From: an uncultured Peptostreptococcaceae bacterium
GTDB lineage: Bacteria > Bacillota > Clostridia > Peptostreptococcales > Peptostreptococcaceae
Direction: 5' to 3'
Assembly (NCBI GenBank): GCA_944383455.1
Contig: CALWPP010000002.1
Span: 124,001 to 188,000 of the forward strand
DNA length: 64,000 nt
Below the pieces are notes generated by a model. It was not told the origin of the DNA, did no database searches, and saw only the letters and a list, made by a program, of their open reading frames with translations. Made by a program: the position numbers and the translations under genes. Positions within the stretch are counted from its first letter, which is position 1. Each line of letters begins with the position of its first letter. Positions 1-9,718 of the stretch are shown here, piece after piece.

Positions 1-392
1 TTTCTAACTCTACAAATATTTAATACTTTTGTTCCAATAGAAAAGTTACTCTTTTTTGATAATTCTTCATCTACAATAATTTCTTCAAATAAAACTACAT
101 CTGTTTTAAAATCTAAATTATTTTTTATTGATGCTTCCTTAAAACTTTCAAGTCCACCTACTAAGAATTTAAGTGGTTTACTTTCTATTAAAAATACTCC
201 TTTTCCATGAACACTAGATACAAACCCCTCATCTGATAATTTATCTATTGCACGTCTTACTGTATTTCTACTTACATTAAACAAATCTGTCAATTCTTTT
301 TCTGAAGGCAATTTATTATTTTTATTAAATTCCCCAAGTATTATTTTTTCCTTTAAGTAATTATATATAGATATATACTTGTTAGATTTCAT
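1..392 (-). CDS. treR: GntR-family regulator, probable trehalose operon repressor (partial, C-terminus off the window)
   Basis: About 130 N-terminal codons are present, reading leftward off the window edge from an ATG at 392. Residues 1-70 form a GntR-type winged helix: the segments KLPSEKELTDLF and VSRNTVRRAIDKL are the helix-turn-helix, and SSVHGKGVFL is the wing. The start of the ligand-binding (UTRA-type) domain follows. The gene is divergent from treB and treC, and an 18-bp palindrome lies in the treB promoter, so the likely role is trehalose-6-phosphate-responsive repression of that operon. The family is read from sequence; the TreR assignment rests on the neighbourhood, because the effector domain is cut off. 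Confidence 0.8.
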   Translation of the reverse strand, partial: MKSNKYISIYNYLKEKIILGEFNKNNKLPSEKELTDLFNVSRNTVRRAIDKLSDEGFVSSVHGKGVFLIESKPLKFLVGGLESFKEASIKNNLDFKTDVVLFEEIIVDEELSKKSNFSIGTKVLNICRVR

Positions 393-634
393 TTTCTCTC
401 CATTTCTTTTTTTAAATATTTTATTATATTATCGTTTTTATGTCAAAATATATGTTTCTGATTACTACACAACCTGAATTTTAAAAGTTAAATATTAAAA
501 ATATATTTTAAGATAATTATAAAATAAATACTTTTTCACTTAATTGGTAAAAATATATTAAAAATTAGTTTTAAATAATTAAATATAATTTATAAAACTA
601 ATAAAAATATGATCCATAAAAATTATAATTTCTA

Positions 635-663
635 TTGACAAACTTGTTTAAACAAGTTATATT
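635..663 (+). promoter_or_regulatory. treB promoter with embedded 18-bp palindromic operator
   Basis: TTGACA (635-640) and TATATT (658-663) are separated by 17 bases. The perfect palindrome AACTTGTTTAAACAAGTT (641-658) fills the spacer and touches the -10 element. A repressor bound here would exclude RNA polymerase. The divergent GntR-type regulator is the obvious candidate to bind it. Confidence 0.75.
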
Positions 664-679
664 TTATTTAAGCAATCAT

Positions 680-695
680 AAGAAAACGATTTTAA
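680..695 (+). promoter_or_regulatory. Possible CcpA cre site downstream of the treB start
   Basis: AAGAAAACGATTTTAA is close to the clostridial catabolite-responsive element (RRGAAAANGTTTTCWW, two mismatches). It sits just downstream of the predicted transcription start, where CcpA acts as a roadblock. It fits a PTS sugar operon, but it is a pattern match only. Confidence 0.4.
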
Positions 696-715
696 TTTAA
701 GAAGGGAGATTATTT

Positions 716-2137
716 ATGAGTGCAAGCAAAGATTCAGTTCAAATACTTGAACTGATTGGTGGAAAAGACAATATAGTAAGTATCACTCATTGTGTAACAA
801 GGCTTAGACTTGTACTTCAAGATGAGTCAAAAGCTGATAAAAAAGGACTTGAAGCTTTAGACGTAGTTAAAGGTACTTTTACTAGTGCAGGACAATTTCA
901 AATAGTTCTAGGTCCTCAAGTTAAAAGAGTTCACGATGAACTTTTAGCACTAACTGGTAAAAAAGCTGCTACTACTGAGGAAGTTAAAAAAGTAGCAAGA
1001 GAAAATATGAATCCTATTCAAAGAGTAATAGGAGGACTTGCTGAAATATTTATTCCTATACTTCCAGCTATTATTGCAGGTGGACTTATATTAGGATTTA
1101 GAAATATAATAGGTGATTTAGCTTTATTTGGTGATGGAACTCAAACACTTACATCTTTAAATCCTGTTTTGGCTGAAGTTCATAGCTTCTTATGGATTTT
1201 AGGTGAAGCTATATTTCACTTCTTACCTGTTGCTGTTACTTGGTCTACAGTTAAAAAGTTTGGTGGTTCTGAAATACTTGGTATTGTTTTAGGTATAACT
1301 TTAGTCTCACCACAACTTTTAAATGCTTATGGTTATGCTGAAGCATCTATGAACGGAACAATTCCTTTTTGGGATTTTGGAGTGTTTACGATACAAAAAG
1401 TTGGTTATCAAGCACAAGTAATACCAGCAATACTTTCTGGTATAGTTTTATCTAAAATAGAACTTACTTTAAGAAAATTTATACCAGACGTTTTAAAAAT
1501 GATAATAATACCATTTACTACTCTACTTTTAACAATATTATTATCTTATATAGTTATAGGTCCTGTTTCTCGTACTTTAGGAGATGGAATTGCTATGGTA
1601 TTTACAGGATTATTAACTGGTCCATTTAAATTATTTGGAGGTATAATATTTGGTCTTTTATATGCTCCACTTGTTATAACTGGTCTTCATCACACATTCT
1701 TAGCAGTAGATTTACAATTAATTGCAAATCAAGGTGGTACAATGATATGGCCTCTTATAGCTTTAAGTAATATAGCACAAGGTTCTGCTGCATTTGCAAT
1801 ATTTGTTTTATTTAAAAATGATGATAAAATAAAATCAATGTCTTTATCAGCATCACTTTCTGCTTGGCTTGGTGTTACAGAGCCTGCAATGTTTGGTATT
1901 AACTTAAAATATAAATATGCATTTTATGCTGCAATAATTGGTTCAGCAATTGCATCTGGTGTATCTACAATGTTTGGTGTAGTTGCAAACTCAATAGGTA
2001 TTGGAGGTCTTCCTGGATTTTTAGCTATCAAACCTCAATTTTGGATTCCATTTATAATGTGTATGGCAATTGCAGTTATTGTTCCATTCGTGCTTACTAT
2101 GATATTTAGTAAGACTATTAATAAAGAATCTAAATAA
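716..2137 (+). CDS. treB: PTS trehalose-specific EIIBC component
   Basis: Imports trehalose and phosphorylates it to trehalose-6-phosphate at the membrane. Residues 1-90 are an EIIB domain with the phosphorylated cysteine in the segment ITHCVTRLRL (Cys26). Residues from about 105 to 473 form the multi-spanning EIIC transporter, with segments such as GLHHTFLAVD and GVTEPAMFGI typical of the glucose/sucrose/trehalose family. There is no EIIA domain, so it must borrow a glucose-type EIIA, as TreP of Bacillus does. Length (473 residues) is normal for the family. The start has the SD site GAAGGGAG. It is the first gene of an operon with treC. Confidence 0.93.
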   Translation: MSASKDSVQILELIGGKDNIVSITHCVTRLRLVLQDESKADKKGLEALDVVKGTFTSAGQFQIVLGPQVKRVHDELLALTGKKAATTEEVKKVARENMNPIQRVIGGLAEIFIPILPAIIAGGLILGFRNIIGDLALFGDGTQTLTSLNPVLAEVHSFLWILGEAIFHFLPVAVTWSTVKKFGGSEILGIVLGITLVSPQLLNAYGYAEASMNGTIPFWDFGVFTIQKVGYQAQVIPAILSGIVLSKIELTLRKFIPDVLKMIIIPFTTLLLTILLSYIVIGPVSRTLGDGIAMVFTGLLTGPFKLFGGIIFGLLYAPLVITGLHHTFLAVDLQLIANQGGTMIWPLIALSNIAQGSAAFAIFVLFKNDDKIKSMSLSASLSAWLGVTEPAMFGINLKYKYAFYAAIIGSAIASGVSTMFGVVANSIGIGGLPGFLAIKPQFWIPFIMCMAIAVIVPFVLTMIFSKTINKESK

Positions 2138-2147
2138 AAATATTAGT

Positions 2148-2169
2148 TCACTAGGTATTTGCCTAGTGA
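2148..2169 (+). terminator. Hairpin between treB and treC (possible attenuator or processing site)
   Basis: TCACTAGG (2148-2155) pairs with CCTAGTGA (2162-2169) over a 6-base loop, followed by TTTATTT. The U-tract is short and treC follows at once, so partial termination or RNA stabilisation is more likely than a full stop. Confidence 0.5.
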
Positions 2170-2195
2170 GTTTATTTATGATAAAGGAGTATTTT

Positions 2196-3857
2196 ATGAA
2201 AAATAAAGATTGGTTTAAAAAATCAGTAGTTTATCAAATATATCCAAAAAGTTTTAAGGATAGTAATGGTGATGGTATAGGAGATATAAAAGGAATAATA
2301 GAAAAACTTGACTACATAAAAAATTTAGGAGTGGAAGTTATTTGGCTAACACCAATTTATGTATCTCCTCAAAAGGATAATGGATATGATATAGCAGATT
2401 ATTACAATATAGACCCTATATTTGGTACTATGGATGAATTTGAAGATTTATTAAATAAAGTTCACGAAAGAGGTATGAAACTTATAATGGATATGGTTGT
2501 TAATCATACTTCTACTGAACATAAATGGTTTAAAGAGGCTTTAAAGGGTGAAGATAATCCTTATCACAATTTTTATATTTGGAAAAAGTCTGACAAAGTC
2601 CCAAATAACTGGCAGTCAAAATTTGGAGGTTCTGCTTGGCAATATGTAAAAGAACTTGACAAGTACTACCTTCACTTATTTGATGTTACTCAGGCTGATT
2701 TAAACTGGGAAAATCCAAAACTAAGAGAAGAAGTTTATAAAATGATGAGATTTTGGATGGATAAAGGTGTGGATGGGTTTAGACTTGACGTTGTAAACTT
2801 ATTATCAAAAGACCAAAGTTTTAAAGATGATACTTTAGAAAGTCCAAATCACGATGGTAGACGTTTTTATACTGATGGACCAAGAATACACGAATACTTA
2901 CACGATATGAATGTAAATGTATTTTCTAAGTATGAAGGTTCTATGACTGTTGGAGAAATGTCATCAACTACTATTTCTCATTGTATAAACTATACAAAGC
3001 CAGAAAACGAAGAATTAAGTATGACTTTTAATTTCCACCATCTAAAGGTTGATTATCCAAATGGAGAAAAATGGTCTTTAGCACCATTTGACTTTAGTAA
3101 ACTTAAAGAAATATTATTTGATTGGCAAGTTGGAATGCAAGAAGGAGATGGATGGAACGCCACTTTTTGGTGTAACCATGACCAACCAAGAGCTTTATCA
3201 AGATTTGGAGATGATAAAAAATATCATAAAGAATCAGCAAAAATGCTTGCAACAACTATTCACCTAATGAGAGGTACACCTTATATTTATCAAGGTGAAG
3301 AAATTGGTATGACTAACCCTTACTTTGAAACAATAGAAAAATATAAAGATGTTGAATCAATTAATGCTCATAAAATTTTACTTGAAAAAGGATATTCTGA
3401 AAAAGATGTACTTGAAATATTAAAATCAAAATCAAGAGACAACTCTAGAACACCTGTTCAATGGGATGAGAATGGTGGATTTACTGAAGGTAAATCTTGG
3501 ATAGATATGGCAGATAATTTTAAAACTATAAATGCTAAAGTGTGTATAAATGAAGATGACTCTATTTATTCATACTATGCTCGTCTTTGTAATCTAAGAA
3601 AAGAATACGATATAATATCTCACGGTGATATAACTCCTATACTTAAAGAAGATGAAAATATTTTAGCATACATAAGAAAACTAGATAATCAAGAATTATT
3701 AGTTGTATGTAATTTCTTTGGGCATGAAGCTAAAATTAATATAGAAGATAAATTTTTAAATGGTGAAGTTTTAATTTCAAATTATTATAATATTAGTTTA
3801 ACTCAAAATATGACTTTAAAACCATATGAATGTTTTGCAGTTTTAATAAATAATTAA
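2196..3857 (+). CDS. treC: Trehalose-6-phosphate hydrolase (GH13)
   Basis: Cleaves trehalose-6-phosphate to glucose and glucose-6-phosphate in the cytoplasm. The four GH13 regions are present: MDMVVNHTS, GFRLDVVN with nucleophile Asp198, VGEM with acid/base Glu254, and NHDQPR (His328, Asp329). The length of 553 residues fits TreC/TreA, and the N-terminus (KKSVVYQIYPKSFKDSNGDG) is characteristic. The ATG at 2196 is chosen because AAAGGAG ends 6 bases upstream; an in-frame GTG at 2166 lies inside the hairpin stem and has no SD site. Oligo-1,6-glucosidase is a close relative, but the treB context settles the call. Confidence 0.92.
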   Translation: MKNKDWFKKSVVYQIYPKSFKDSNGDGIGDIKGIIEKLDYIKNLGVEVIWLTPIYVSPQKDNGYDIADYYNIDPIFGTMDEFEDLLNKVHERGMKLIMDMVVNHTSTEHKWFKEALKGEDNPYHNFYIWKKSDKVPNNWQSKFGGSAWQYVKELDKYYLHLFDVTQADLNWENPKLREEVYKMMRFWMDKGVDGFRLDVVNLLSKDQSFKDDTLESPNHDGRRFYTDGPRIHEYLHDMNVNVFSKYEGSMTVGEMSSTTISHCINYTKPENEELSMTFNFHHLKVDYPNGEKWSLAPFDFSKLKEILFDWQVGMQEGDGWNATFWCNHDQPRALSRFGDDKKYHKESAKMLATTIHLMRGTPYIYQGEEIGMTNPYFETIEKYKDVESINAHKILLEKGYSEKDVLEILKSKSRDNSRTPVQWDENGGFTEGKSWIDMADNFKTINAKVCINEDDSIYSYYARLCNLRKEYDIISHGDITPILKEDENILAYIRKLDNQELLVVCNFFGHEAKINIEDKFLNGEVLISNYYNISLTQNMTLKPYECFAVLINN

Positions 3858-3861
3858 TAAG

Positions 3862-3894
3862 ATAGCTACTGAAGATTCAGTAGCTATTTTTGTT
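3862..3894 (+). terminator. Terminator of the tre operon
   Basis: ATAGCTACTG (3862-3871) pairs with CAGTAGCTAT (3878-3887), followed by TTTTTGTT. Confidence 0.85.
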
Positions 3895-3921
3895 GAACTT
3901 AATTTTTGTATGATATATAAT
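3893..3921 (+). promoter_or_regulatory. Promoter of the MATE exporter gene
   Basis: TTGAAC (3893-3898) and TATAAT (3916-3921) with a 17-base spacer, directly after the tre terminator. Confidence 0.7.
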
Positions 3922-3944
3922 TACTAAAATAAAGGAGGTTGTTT

Positions 3945-5303
3945 ATGAATAGTTCTACTAATTTGGGGAGTGATAATATACTAAAGTTATTAGTAAAATT
4001 ATCTACTCCAGCAATAATTGCACAACTTATAAATGTTTTATACAATATTGTCGATAGAATTTTTATAGGTAAAATGGAAAATGGAGAACTTGCAATGGCA
4101 GGTGTTGGAGTTGCATTTCCAATAATACTTATAATAAATTCATTTAGTGCACTTGTTGGTATGGGTGGAGCACCACTTGTTGCTATGAAAATGGGAGAAA
4201 AAGATAACGATAGTGCAGAAAAAATAATGAATAATGGTTTTATGATGCTATTAGTTATTGCTTTTTTCTTAACTATATTTTTCTTATTATTTAAAGAACC
4301 TATATTATGGGCATTTGGTGCGAGTAATCAAACTATAAATTATGCTCTTGATTATATAGGTCTTTACATATTAGGTACTATATTTGTTCAAATATCACTT
4401 GGTATGAATTCATTTATAAATACTCAAGGATTTGCAAAAACAGGTATGCTTACAGTTACAATAGGTGCTATTACTAATATAGTACTAGACCCAATATTTA
4501 TATTTGTACTTGATATGGGTGTTCGTGGTGCAGCACTTGCAACAATAACATCTCAGGCAATATCTGCAATATGGGTAATTATATTTTTAACTGGCAAAAA
4601 AACAATATTAAAAATTAATAAAAAATATTTAAGATTTGATAAAGAAATAATAAAATCTATATCAACCTTAGGAATAGCACCTTTTGTAATGCAATCAACC
4701 GAAAGTTTAGTTTTAATATCTCTTAATAATCAATTATTAAAATATGGTGGTGATTTGGCTGTTGGTGCTATGACAATAATGAGTAGTATTATGCAAATAA
4801 TACTTCTTCCAAGTATGGGGTTTACTCAAGGAGCGCAACCTATAATTAGCTATAACTTTGGAGCTAAAAATTTTAAAAGAGTATCAGAAACTTTTAAATA
4901 TTGTACTTTAATTTGTTTCCTTTATACTACTCTTATGTGCATTAGCTTAATGATTGTTCCTGAAGTATTTGTAAAAATATTTAATAACGATAAAGAACTT
5001 GTAGCAATAACTTCTGATGCTATAAAAGTATACTTTGCTGGTATATTTTTGTTTGGATTACAAGTTTCTTGCCAAACTACATTTTTAGCATTAGGTCGTG
5101 CAAAGATTTCTCTTTTCTTAGCACTTCTTAGAAAAATAATACTTCTAATTCCTCTTGTTTTTATACTTCCAATGTTTATAAAAGACGGATTTTTTGCTGT
5201 ATTATTAGCTGAACCTATTGCTGATATTGTTTCTGCATTAGTTTCTGCAACATTATTTTATTCATTTTATAAGAAAAACTTAAAAAACAACGAAAATGCC
5301 TAG
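3945..5303 (+). CDS. MATE-family multidrug/cation antiporter
   Basis: A 452-residue integral membrane protein with about 12 hydrophobic segments in two repeated halves. The N-terminal segment with PAIIAQLINVLYNIVDRIFIG and the later block MQIILLPSMGFTQGAQPIISYNFGA are hallmarks of the MepA-like branch of MATE efflux pumps. These use Na+ or H+ gradients to export cationic compounds. The ATG at 3945 follows AAAGGAGG by 6 bases and replaces an upstream in-frame TTG at 3939. It has its own promoter and terminator, so it is a single-gene unit. The substrate cannot be read from sequence. Confidence 0.88.
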   Translation: MNSSTNLGSDNILKLLVKLSTPAIIAQLINVLYNIVDRIFIGKMENGELAMAGVGVAFPIILIINSFSALVGMGGAPLVAMKMGEKDNDSAEKIMNNGFMMLLVIAFFLTIFFLLFKEPILWAFGASNQTINYALDYIGLYILGTIFVQISLGMNSFINTQGFAKTGMLTVTIGAITNIVLDPIFIFVLDMGVRGAALATITSQAISAIWVIIFLTGKKTILKINKKYLRFDKEIIKSISTLGIAPFVMQSTESLVLISLNNQLLKYGGDLAVGAMTIMSSIMQIILLPSMGFTQGAQPIISYNFGAKNFKRVSETFKYCTLICFLYTTLMCISLMIVPEVFVKIFNNDKELVAITSDAIKVYFAGIFLFGLQVSCQTTFLALGRAKISLFLALLRKIILLIPLVFILPMFIKDGFFAVLLAEPIADIVSALVSATLFYSFYKKNLKNNENA

Positions 5304-5325
5304 AAAAATTCTAGGCATTTTTTAG
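5294..5325. terminator. Bidirectional terminator between convergent genes
   Basis: AAATGCCTAGAA (5294-5305) pairs with TTCTAGGCATTT (5309-5320). There are T-runs on the right and A-runs on the left, so it can serve both the exporter gene and the leftward peptidase gene. Confidence 0.85.
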
Positions 5326-8228
5326 TTTAATATGTTTATAGTATTTTTGAATAAATCTTTTTCAGATTTAATTTTCTTATCATCACCAACGACAACTAAA
5401 TATTCTTTTTCCATAACTTCTTTTACTAAATTACTAAAGCTTCTAATATCACTAATCTTAGTTTCTAAAACTTGTTTTCTTTCTTTTTCTAAATCCTTTT
5501 TAGTTATTCCTTTTATATAAAGATTAAGTGCTTTTTCTCCCTTTGATGAGGGATTAAGAGGTGTATCTAAGTTACTTATAGTTCCTATTATATATTTTGT
5601 CATTTCCCTTTCGTCAACCTCAAAACTTTCTATAAACTTATAACATTCATCATAAGCATTTATAGTTTTAGATAAATTAGGGTCTCTGTACGAAACAAAT
5701 CCAATATTTCCGTTTCTATTTATTGTATTCATACATCCATAAGCCCCACCTTGTACTCTAACTCTATTCCAAAGATATTCATAACCTAGTATAGTTTTTA
5801 AAACTAACATACTACCACTATAATTATATCCTAGTTCTTTGAAGTTATAACCTTTTGAAACGTATAAAACATTAGCAGGAGTCATAAGAGCTTCATTTTT
5901 CTTTTCTAAGTTAAAATTATATTCATAATTAGAAACTTTATCAGTAGATAAAACATCTAAAACTTTATTTAAGTTTTCTTTTAATATATTTACTTCTCTT
6001 TCTTCTCCAGTAACAAAAACTGTTAGATTGTTTTTATTAAATATAGTTTCTTTTATTTTATATAGTTTTTCTTTTACTTCTTCTATTTTTGAGTCAAAGT
6101 TATTTTCTATATCTTTTAGGAATCTATAATAATCATACCCTGATATTTTTTCTGAGTAAATAGAAGGTATAGATATATATGAGAAAAGTCTTGATATAGC
6201 AACGCTATGACCTGACTGCATAAATACCATCTCAACTCTTGATATAAGTTCTCTTATTATTTCTCTTATTCTTTTACTATCTTCAAATAAAGAGTTTTCA
6301 ATTATTTCAGCAACTAAATCCATAGCATTAGCTACTTTATTATTCATTACTTTAGTTTTAAGTTCTAAAAATGGATAGAACTTATTATAGTTTTCCTCTT
6401 TTACATAAGCTTGTGTTCTAAAGTAAAGATCTCCTGTATTTATAAGCAATTCATTTGATAATTCTTTATAATTATAATTTTTAGTATCAACCTTAGCAAG
6501 TAAACTAGAAAGTAAGCTGTAATAAGGTATATCTTCTTCTTCTATACACTTTGAATAAAACATAAAGTTTAAGTACGAAATATTACTTGTAAAAGTTTTA
6601 TAATTAAGAATATTTATATCATCAAACTTTTCTTCATAAACTTTCAGATCTTGTACTTCTTTTTCTATATCAGACAGATTAAGAAGTGGTATTTTTTCTA
6701 AATCTTCTTTAGTATCTGGAGTTTGTTGTCTTTTTAGTAAATTTTGAGTTTCGTCAATAATTTCTTGAAGCTCTTTTTCGTTTAAGCTTTGTCTAAACTT
6801 ATTTAACTTTTCTTTTAAAGCTTCTTCTTGTCTATTTGCTAAACCTTTTTCTGGTTTTAGTACAAGAAGTGATGCGTGTGTATTATTAAGTAAATATTTT
6901 TCTATAAGCTTTTCAAAATGATTAGTAGTTAGAGCTTTCTTTACATTCTCAAGTTGGTCTTCATATCTTATATACATAAGTGGGTCACCACCATACAGCC
7001 AACTATCCATTGCATTTAAATAGTATACTAATCCTTTTGGATATCCTCCAGTATCTGCTTCTCTTAATCTAAATTCAAAAGTATTTATACAACCTTCTAT
7101 TAATTTTTTGTCTATACCTTTTTTTACTAAATCTTTTAAAGTGTCGTATACTATTTCCTTAAATTTATCTTTATGACATTCATCACTATTTTTTACTATT
7201 ATACTAAAAGTAGGTTGAAGTATTCCATTATCAAAACTAGCTAAAACATCTTTACAAATTTCTGAATCTATTAAAGCTTTTTTAAGTGGAGCTCCTTCTG
7301 CACCTAAAAGTATATACTGAAGTAAACTTAAATCAGTGTATACTTCTTCGTCAGTAGATTTTCCTGTTACATAATTTAGTGAAATAAAAGTTTTTTCTTT
7401 TTCATCGTCTTCTTCAGAAATAGAGTAAGAATAAGTAAATTCTTTTAACTTATCGTATCCTTTTTGCTCTTTTATTTCTTCTTCGTAATGTTTTTCTTCA
7501 AAATTAGATAAATATTCTTTATCTATAAATTCTAAAGCTTTATTTAAATCCAAATCCCCATATAAAAATATATAACTGTTTGATGGATGATAATATTTTT
7601 TATGAGTTTCTATAAATTCATCATAAGTCAAATCTGGTATAAATTCTGGGTCACCTCCAGATTCGTTAGAATATATAGTATCTGGAAATAATGTTTCTTG
7701 CACCTTTCTCATTAAAACTCCTTCAGGAGAAGAAAAAGCACCTTTCATCTCATTATATACTACACCTTTATAAGTTAATTCATCTTCTTTATTTTCAAGG
7801 TCGTAGTGCCAACCTTCTTGCATAAGTATTTCTTTATTTTTGTATATATTTGGATAAAATACCGCATCTAAATATACTTCCATTAAGTTAAAAAAATCTT
7901 TTTCATTTTGGCTCGCTATTGGATAAAGTGTTTTATCTGGATAAGTCATTGCATTTAGAAAAGTATTTAATGAACCCTTAGCAAGCTCAACAAAAGGCTC
8001 TTTTGATGGGAACTTTTTTGAACCACATAATACACTGTGTTCTAGTATATGCATAACTCCTGTACTATTTTTTGGTGGAGTCTTAAATCCTATTGAAAAT
8101 ACTTTATTAGTGTCGTCATTACCTATATATAAAATTCTTGCTTTTGTTTTATCGTGAGTAAATATTTTAGCATCAGAATTAATTTCTTTTATGTGCTCTT
8201 TATGTTTAAGAGTAAATCCTTTTACCAT
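5322..8228 (-). CDS. M16C family zinc metalloprotease (PreP/Hyp1-like)
   Basis: A 968-residue single-chain peptidase with two M16 halves. The inverted zinc motif HxxEH is HILEH (His60, Glu63, His64), in the context GVMHILEHSVLCGS typical of the presequence peptidase/falcilysin subfamily M16C; the distal glutamate is probably in the segment GVVYNEMKGA. The family degrades unstructured peptides in a closed chamber. There is no signal peptide, so the enzyme should be cytoplasmic, and peptide recycling is the likely role. The ATG follows an excellent GGAGGTAG site. The upstream gene encodes a secreted wall enzyme, with no clear functional link. Confidence 0.88.
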   Translation of the reverse strand: MVKGFTLKHKEHIKEINSDAKIFTHDKTKARILYIGNDDTNKVFSIGFKTPPKNSTGVMHILEHSVLCGSKKFPSKEPFVELAKGSLNTFLNAMTYPDKTLYPIASQNEKDFFNLMEVYLDAVFYPNIYKNKEILMQEGWHYDLENKEDELTYKGVVYNEMKGAFSSPEGVLMRKVQETLFPDTIYSNESGGDPEFIPDLTYDEFIETHKKYYHPSNSYIFLYGDLDLNKALEFIDKEYLSNFEEKHYEEEIKEQKGYDKLKEFTYSYSISEEDDEKEKTFISLNYVTGKSTDEEVYTDLSLLQYILLGAEGAPLKKALIDSEICKDVLASFDNGILQPTFSIIVKNSDECHKDKFKEIVYDTLKDLVKKGIDKKLIEGCINTFEFRLREADTGGYPKGLVYYLNAMDSWLYGGDPLMYIRYEDQLENVKKALTTNHFEKLIEKYLLNNTHASLLVLKPEKGLANRQEEALKEKLNKFRQSLNEKELQEIIDETQNLLKRQQTPDTKEDLEKIPLLNLSDIEKEVQDLKVYEEKFDDINILNYKTFTSNISYLNFMFYSKCIEEEDIPYYSLLSSLLAKVDTKNYNYKELSNELLINTGDLYFRTQAYVKEENYNKFYPFLELKTKVMNNKVANAMDLVAEIIENSLFEDSKRIREIIRELISRVEMVFMQSGHSVAISRLFSYISIPSIYSEKISGYDYYRFLKDIENNFDSKIEEVKEKLYKIKETIFNKNNLTVFVTGEEREVNILKENLNKVLDVLSTDKVSNYEYNFNLEKKNEALMTPANVLYVSKGYNFKELGYNYSGSMLVLKTILGYEYLWNRVRVQGGAYGCMNTINRNGNIGFVSYRDPNLSKTINAYDECYKFIESFEVDEREMTKYIIGTISNLDTPLNPSSKGEKALNLYIKGITKKDLEKERKQVLETKISDIRSFSNLVKEVMEKEYLVVVGDDKKIKSEKDLFKNTINILN

Positions 8229-8302
8229 TTACTACCTCCAAAATAGTTTTTATAAATTATATTTAAACTCTATTATTTTATGTAATATTTAATTATTTTA
8301 TC

Positions 8303-9559
8303 CTATAATACTCTTTTTGCACCAACGTATGAATTTTCCCAGTAATTACTACTTATATCTGATATTTCTACATTTTTACCAGAGTTTGGCGAATGTATCA
8401 TTTTTCCATCACCCATATATATACCAACATGAGTTATAACCTTGTCACTTCTACTACTTGAGAAAAGTAGGTCTCCTACTTGTAGGTCTGATTTTGAAAC
8501 TTCCTCACCTATTTTATATTGGTCTCTTGATGTTCTTGGTAATGTCATATCAATAGACTCTTTAAATACATAATAAACAAGTCCAGAACAATCAAAACTA
8601 TCAGGACCTTCTGAACCCCATAAATAAGGTTTACCAATTTGCTCTTTAGCTAACTCTATAACTTTTTGAGCTTTATCACTTACTATGCTTGATTCTACCT
8701 TTGGTATTTCTTCTTTTATTTCTTCACTTTCTTCGGTATTAGTTTGAGAATTATTATCTTCAATTAAATCTATGTAATTACCACTTGACCAACCAGTTAT
8801 ACCATTAGTCATTTTTATTTTATACCATCCGTTTTTACTTTCAATTACTTTTATAGTATCTCCTTTTTTTAATTTAGCTATAATATGATTACTAGTACCA
8901 ATACCACTTCTAACATTTAGTGATGCTGATGTAACTATACCATCTTTATTTATGCTATCATTAATCTCATTTTTGTTTTCATCACTATTTACATTTTCTT
9001 GAGTATTATTTGATATATCTTGTCCATTATTTTGATTAGTATTTTTTAAAGAGATATATTTACTACTTGACCATCCAACTAATCCACTACTTGTTTTTAC
9101 CTTATACCAACCATTACTCTCTTCAATTATATTTAAGCTCTCATCTCTTTTAAGCCTTGATATAACAGAATAATTAGTACCTGCACCACTTCTTAAATTT
9201 AGTGTTCTTGCATTTACAATACCTATTTTATTATTTAAATTAAATTCTTGTTGAGTTGGTTTATCTACTTCTGGAATTATGCTACTTTGATTTATTTTTA
9301 AATAATTTGCACTAGACCATCCAACTACTCCACTATTTGTTTTTATTTTATACCATCCATTACTACTTTCAATTATTTTTACTACTTCTCCTCTATAAAC
9401 TTTTGTTATAATAGAAGAATTTATACTAGATTCAGTTCTAACGTTTAGAGCACTTGCAGTTACAAATGCTTCTTTTTCATCTGCAAAAGAAGTTGTTGAT
9501 GAAACCAAAACACCAAGTGCAGACACTCCTAGTGACATTGCCAATTTTTTTTCAAACAT
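8303..9559 (-). CDS. Secreted cell-wall hydrolase: three SH3b domains and NlpC/P60
   Basis: A signal peptide (hydrophobic stretch to about residue 27, ending TTSFADE) is followed by three bacterial SH3 domains at about 32-88, 115-171 and 207-262. Each has the LNVR(S/T) and NGWYKIK/GWSS signatures. A Glu/Asn/Ser-rich linker then leads to an NlpC/P60 domain from about 297 to the end. The catalytic cysteine is in FDCSGLVYY (about residue 324) and the histidine in THVGIYMG. The enzyme should cleave stem peptides of peptidoglycan, with the SH3 domains binding the wall. Total length is 418-419 residues; an adjacent GTG at 9562 is an equally possible start, since AGAGGAAG lies 4-12 bases upstream. 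Confidence 0.9.
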   Translation of the reverse strand: MFEKKLAMSLGVSALGVLVSSTTSFADEKEAFVTASALNVRTESSINSSIITKVYRGEVVKIIESSNGWYKIKTNSGVVGWSSANYLKINQSSIIPEVDKPTQQEFNLNNKIGIVNARTLNLRSGAGTNYSVISRLKRDESLNIIEESNGWYKVKTSSGLVGWSSSKYISLKNTNQNNGQDISNNTQENVNSDENKNEINDSINKDGIVTSASLNVRSGIGTSNHIIAKLKKGDTIKVIESKNGWYKIKMTNGITGWSSGNYIDLIEDNNSQTNTEESEEIKEEIPKVESSIVSDKAQKVIELAKEQIGKPYLWGSEGPDSFDCSGLVYYVFKESIDMTLPRTSRDQYKIGEEVSKSDLQVGDLLFSSSRSDKVITHVGIYMGDGKMIHSPNSGKNVEISDISSNYWENSYVGAKRVL

Positions 9560-9686
9560 CACAAATCTTCCTCTTTTCTAAGTAAATGTGTATAATTTTT
9601 CCTTAAAACACTATATTATCATTTATTTTTTATTTTTTCCACATAAATAAGTCAAAAATTATTAATATATAAATATTTTGGCATAA

Positions 9687-9718
9687 AAAAACTTATTTGT
9701 AAATTTACAAATAAGTTT
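9687..9718 (-). terminator. Terminator of the LacI-type gene
   Basis: The inverted repeat ACTTATTTGTAAA / TTTACAAATAAGT is followed on the minus strand by a run of T. The stop codon of the gene lies inside the hairpin. Confidence 0.75.

Noticed and set aside
2166..2195. An upstream GTG start for treC
   Set aside because: It lies inside a hairpin stem and has no SD, while the ATG at 2196 has an ideal one.
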